Part shown: piece after piece, positions 60,585 to 64,000 of the stretch | Position numbering within the stretch: the first letter of the stretch is position 1 | Layout of the letters: every line of letters starts with the position of its first letter | Origin: UBA4782 sp034430215 | GTDB taxonomy: Bacteria; Chloroflexota; Anaerolineae; Anaerolineales; Anaerolineaceae | Direction of reading: 5' to 3' | DNA: 64,000 nucleotides | Assembly (NCBI GenBank): GCA_034430215.1 | Contig: DAOUFE010000019.1 | Span: forward strand, 434,001 to 498,000 | Notes under the pieces: model-generated | Databases searched by the model: none | Told to the model about the DNA's origin: nothing | The model's input: the letters and a program-made list of their open reading frames with translations, nothing else | Position numbers and translations under genes: made by a program

Positions 60585-61274
60585 TTACTTTAAAAGATTA
60601 TTTTGTAATAAGAATAAGCGATTATATTGTTCATAGTTCGGATAATAAATTTCTTTAAAATCTATCACTGAAAAATATTTTTCTACTAAAGCTCGCCATT
60701 CTTCAGTAGTCTGATTCCAGAGGAATAACCCATCATCTAAAAAATTCCCATCAATTACTTTAATATTCCAATCCACTATTTGTTTTTTTGAAAGATATGG
60801 ATTTAACTTAAGAAAAACTTTCCCGTGATTCACAAGCAGCCTTTGAATATGCTCCAGCAGTTGAAACGCATCATTAGGGATCAGGTTGTCAAGGATATTC
60901 GAAAGGATCACACTATCGAAAGAACGCTCGGGCAGATCCTTCAAGCAATCCACACCGCCAACCAAAAAGTTGAACTCACCTTTTTGCATAAGTAATTGGG
61001 TTGCCTTAGCTAAATTAATTGCCTCAGGTGAGTTATCTATACCAATATGCATTTGTGTTCCCCGCAAGCTACATTTAAAAAGTATGGTCCCTGACCCACA
61101 TCCAAAATCTAACAAGGACTTTGACTCTAAGCACAACCAATCTAAAGCAGCATCAACATCGACCTGACCTATGTCTTTTGTTTCGATCAATTTCGGCTTA
61201 ATTTTATGAAAAACATCATTCCAATAGTGAATGTTTCGTTGATATTTTTCCAACGTTGAACTCCCTGTTGCCAT
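60585..61274 (-). CDS. Class I SAM-dependent methyltransferase
   Basis: A 229-residue methyltransferase: LLDFGCGSGTILFKC near residue 54, the acidic residue in GIDNSPEAI, and DSVILSNILDNL near residue 120. The closest family is the general Methyltransf_25 type; the substrate is unknown. It stands alone, downstream of smc on the same strand and separated from it by a hairpin. Confidence 0.82.
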   Translation of the reverse strand: MATGSSTLEKYQRNIHYWNDVFHKIKPKLIETKDIGQVDVDAALDWLCLESKSLLDFGCGSGTILFKCSLRGTQMHIGIDNSPEAINLAKATQLLMQKGEFNFLVGGVDCLKDLPERSFDSVILSNILDNLIPNDAFQLLEHIQRLLVNHGKVFLKLNPYLSKKQIVDWNIKVIDGNFLDDGLFLWNQTTEEWRALVEKYFSVIDFKEIYYPNYEQYNRLFLLQNNLLK

Positions 61275-61323
61275 GCTATTTTTAGCAAGAAAAATGAACT
61301 ACTTATATACGTAAGAATATATA

Positions 61324-61352
61324 CAGGCTGCACATTTCTAATATGCAGCCTG
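61324..61352 (-). terminator. Hairpin between smc and the methyltransferase gene
   Basis: CAGGCTGCA and TGCAGCCTG form a nine-pair stem with an 11-base loop. Read leftward it is followed by a moderately T-rich stretch (TATATATTC), so it may end the smc transcript. Confidence 0.55.
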
Positions 61353-61373
61353 CTGTAGTCATCAGATATAAAC

Positions 61374-64000
61374 TTAATGTACCATTTCTTCTGACAACTG
61401 ATCAATTCTCAAGCTGATCACCTGGCTGGCGGAATCACGTCCCATGGTAACTCCATAAATCACATCTGCAATTTGAACAGTATTTCGGTTATGGGTAATG
61501 ACAATGAATTGGCTGTCGGTACTTAATTCCTGCAATAACTCACAAAATCTACCCACATTTGCTTCATCCAGCATTGCATCCACTTCATCGAGGATACAGA
61601 ATGGGGTTGGTGAAACTTTTAACAGTGCAAAGATCAAAGCAACCGCGGTCAGGCTTCTTTCACCACCAGATAACAAGGATAAACCTTGTTCTCTTCTTCC
61701 GGGCAACCGGGCTTCAATATCAATGCCCTCTTCGTTAATCTTTTCACCCTCTACTAATACAAGTCGGGCACTTCCGCCGCCAAATAATCGTGTAAACAAA
61801 TGCTTGAACTCGGCAGCAACCGCGTCGAATGTTTTTCTAAATTCTTGCTGCATTAATTCATCCAGTTCCTGAATAACCTGTCGCAAGTCCTCGTCAGCAT
61901 GTTGAAGATCAGCCATCTGAGATTCCAAAAAGTCATGGCGTCTCTTTACTTCTTCATACTCATTTTGAGCTTCGGGATTAATCGCACCCATCCTTTTAAG
62001 AAGAGCCCTTTGCCTGGTGATGCTGTCTTCCAGATCTGATTTAAGTAACTTCACCTCGGGGAGCTGCTCAACAAACTCGCCAAACGGCAAGGGGGTTGGT
62101 CCAGTGATTTCGGTAGTATATTGGAATGCCACCAATCCAAAGTCATCTTCCACCCGTCGCTGTAGAGAAGCTAATTCTTCGTTCTTTCGGTTCAACTCAA
62201 TTTGAGCCTGAGAGAAATATCTTTCTGCAACAGATAATCCCTGCTGAATGGCTATTTGATTGGAAAGCTGCTGATCATATTCAGTTTCCATTTTCTTCAG
62301 TGCTATTTCTTGAGGGTCGATTTCAAGTTGAAGAGAGGAAATTTCTTGGGACAACGAATCCGCAGAACTTAATGCCTGTGTACGTTGAGTTTCTAATTCC
62401 TGCGATTCTTTTTGCAGTTTCTCAATTCTCTCTGAAGCGAATGCTATCCGTTGGGAATTGCTTTCACTTGCACTTTCATATTCCTGTTTGCGTCTTTGAG
62501 CATCCTGCAATGATCGTTGTGCCACTGCTAGAGTAGTCTTCCAATAGTTCACCTGGTTGATTAACTCATCGAGATTATGCTCACTCAATGCTTTGAGGAT
62601 CAATGATTGCTGCTCTTCAAGTTTTTTTCCTGTCTCGATCATAGAAACAAGCTCATTTTGAAGAGTTTCACAAGTCAGGTTGGATTTCTCGATTTCAGAA
62701 ACGGTCTGGTTCAACTGGTTTTTGTGCCAATCCAGTTGCTGCTGCATCTTGCTCACCTGAAGAGCTAATTCCTGGTTACGATGGGTGATCCTTTCGCGCT
62801 CTTTTCGCAGTTGATTAATTTGCTCCTGTGTATCACGTTCAGTTTGCCTCTTCTCTTTCAAGCTTTGCTCAGTCTCAAGGATGGTGGTTTGTATTTTTTC
62901 AAGAGCATTTTGCTGTTCAGAAATTTGGCTGCTTAATTCTTTCAACAAGCGTGGTCTTGCCAGCAAGTTTTGCGAGCGGGTCTCCCCCGCAATTACAGTA
63001 TTCCTACCCGCAAAGACTTCTCCAGCAAGCGTAACGACCCTGATAGTAGAGGGTGCATTTTGCACCAGGTGATAAGCACTTTGCCGATTTTCAACCAGAA
63101 TGGTATTTCCACAGATCTGCCTGATGAAAGGTTTAATACCATCCGCAACCTGGATTTCATCTTGCAGAAGACCAATAACCCCATTTCCTTCTGGAGCAGT
63201 GATCTTTTTCCCTTCATCGCTGTTTTCTGGAAGAACAAGCATTACTCGATTGGTCTTTTCCTTTTCGATCAGAACAAGCACATTGTCCAACGAGTCAGAA
63301 GCTTCAATAACTATGGCTTCAAGGTATTCACCAAGAACAGCGCTTACTGCCTTTTCCAACTTTTCAGGGATATGAAGATCACTGATCAATGTGCGAAATT
63401 TACCAGTAATTTTCCCTTTGTTGGCTGATTCCAAAATACTTTTGGCACCCTGACCCCAACCTGAAAGAGCTTTTTCAGCCTGTGAAACGACATCCAACTG
63501 AGCATTCAGTCGAGAAATTTGCGCTGATATAGAAGTTCGCTCATCTTGAGATTTTCGTCTTTTTTCTTCCAGTCTTTGCAACTCTTCCCGCAAAAAGGTT
63601 AACTCATGCTCGCATTGATCAATGCTCTTATTGCATTGATGACTCTTTTGCAGGTTTTCATTCTGCTGGTTTTGCAGCATTTGCAAAGCAGGTTCGAGCT
63701 CGCTGATCTTCTTTTGTAGATTCTCCTGCTGCTGAAGATACCTGGCACTCTGTACTTTTAGTTCTTCTGCCTGGGCTTTTTTCTGCGCTTTCAAGGTTTC
63801 ATGAGCGATGATCTTTCGTCTGGTATCCGATAACTGCAGCTCAATAATAGATCGCGACTTTTGCGCTTCAGCCAGCTTACCATTTTCTACTTCAAGCTGG
63901 CTTTGAGCCTGATTGACTTCATCTTGCAGCATTTTCAATTCATCATGCAGATTAACCAGCCGCTCCTGTATAGTTTGCTGTTCTTCTTCCAAATGAATAT
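61374..64000 (-). CDS. smc: Chromosome segregation protein SMC (C-terminal part, cut by the window edge)
   Basis: Structural maintenance of chromosomes protein. About 875 C-terminal residues are present; the frame is open to the right edge, so the N-terminal ATP-binding lobe and first coiled coil lie outside. Visible are long heptad coiled coils rich in Glu, Gln and Leu, the hinge domain (GWGQGAKSILESANKGKITG ... AVLGEYLEAIVIE), a second coiled coil, and the C-terminal lobe with signature LLSGGERSLTAVALIFALL and Walker B FCILDEVDAMLDEAN. It works with ScpA and ScpB, not seen here. Confidence 0.96.
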   Translation of the reverse strand, partial: IHLEEEQQTIQERLVNLHDELKMLQDEVNQAQSQLEVENGKLAEAQKSRSIIELQLSDTRRKIIAHETLKAQKKAQAEELKVQSARYLQQQENLQKKISELEPALQMLQNQQNENLQKSHQCNKSIDQCEHELTFLREELQRLEEKRRKSQDERTSISAQISRLNAQLDVVSQAEKALSGWGQGAKSILESANKGKITGKFRTLISDLHIPEKLEKAVSAVLGEYLEAIVIEASDSLDNVLVLIEKEKTNRVMLVLPENSDEGKKITAPEGNGVIGLLQDEIQVADGIKPFIRQICGNTILVENRQSAYHLVQNAPSTIRVVTLAGEVFAGRNTVIAGETRSQNLLARPRLLKELSSQISEQQNALEKIQTTILETEQSLKEKRQTERDTQEQINQLRKERERITHRNQELALQVSKMQQQLDWHKNQLNQTVSEIEKSNLTCETLQNELVSMIETGKKLEEQQSLILKALSEHNLDELINQVNYWKTTLAVAQRSLQDAQRRKQEYESASESNSQRIAFASERIEKLQKESQELETQRTQALSSADSLSQEISSLQLEIDPQEIALKKMETEYDQQLSNQIAIQQGLSVAERYFSQAQIELNRKNEELASLQRRVEDDFGLVAFQYTTEITGPTPLPFGEFVEQLPEVKLLKSDLEDSITRQRALLKRMGAINPEAQNEYEEVKRRHDFLESQMADLQHADEDLRQVIQELDELMQQEFRKTFDAVAAEFKHLFTRLFGGGSARLVLVEGEKINEEGIDIEARLPGRREQGLSLLSGGERSLTAVALIFALLKVSPTPFCILDEVDAMLDEANVGRFCELLQELSTDSQFIVITHNRNTVQIADVIYGVTMGRDSASQVISLRIDQLSEEMVH

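Noticed and set aside
1..64000. tRNA genes, rRNA genes, CRISPR arrays and transposons
   Set aside because: Reading both strands by eye I found no cloverleaf-like segment with a T-loop consensus, no regularly spaced repeats and no transposase. A tRNAscan or CRISPR search could still reveal something small.

Overview
The window looks like ordinary chromosomal backbone of an AT-rich member of the Chloroflexota, most likely an anaerobic or oxygen-tolerant relative of the Anaerolineae. This placement is inferred from gene content and protein style: a polyphosphate glucokinase, a ComF-type gene behind a small tad pilus locus, a baseplate-J-like membrane protein beside ruvX and mltG, an SPFH protein ending in a helix-turn-helix, and a type 2 isopentenyl diphosphate isomerase. 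I see no rRNA, tRNA, CRISPR array, insertion sequence or prophage. No gene-free stretch exceeds about 230 bases.

Layout. 1-4870: end of a lactate permease gene, hypE, a methyltransferase, a PIG-L deacetylase and a lipoprotein serpin. 4941-11960: a leftward suf iron-sulfur operon (sufC-sufB-sufD-small unknown gene-sufS-sufU-Rieske protein), divergent from a sufR-like regulator and a sufT-like gene; the intergenic region has two matched palindromes lying on the two -35 elements. 11961-15230: SCP2 protein, a peroxiredoxin whose catalytic codon is an in-frame TGA (probable selenocysteine), corA and degV. 15278-22258: folE, a prenyl synthase, fni, an acyl carrier protein, sucCD, and an SPFH-helix-turn-helix protein with a partner. 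22462-29917: tad pilus genes flp, cpaB, tadZ, tadA, tadB, tadC, then comF and hpf. 30101-41860: efp, a cysteine-rich protein, a HAD-DinB fusion, ftsH, miaA, yraN, cinA, a deaminase-CYTH fusion, glgA and malQ. 41881-48801: DMT transporter, sodA, ferredoxin, ppgK, mltG, ruvX, baseplate-J-like protein and a lipoprotein. 48860-56953: a five-gene DNA-processing operon (DEDD exonuclease, inactive-looking SF1 helicase relative, UvrD-type helicase, iron-staple nuclease, RecJ) resembling an AddAB enzyme split into separate genes. 56969-64000: oxidoreductase, rpsF-ssb-rpsR with a structured leader, a parvulin-type isomerase, a methyltransferase and the 3' part of smc.

How it fits together. Iron-sulfur assembly, a Mn-type superoxide dismutase, a probable seleno-peroxiredoxin and Rieske/ferredoxin proteins suggest a cell that relies on Fe-S enzymes and must survive oxygen exposure. 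Glycogen synthase, 4-alpha-glucanotransferase and polyphosphate glucokinase point to storage and use of glucans and polyphosphate. The tad genes include no secretin within the window, which would fit a single-membrane envelope.

The most notable observations are the TGA codon exactly at the peroxidatic position of the peroxiredoxin, the paired operator architecture of the suf locus, and the split AddAB-like operon. Several unusual domain fusions (amidohydrolase-CYTH, HAD-DinB, SPFH-helix-turn-helix) deserve follow-up.
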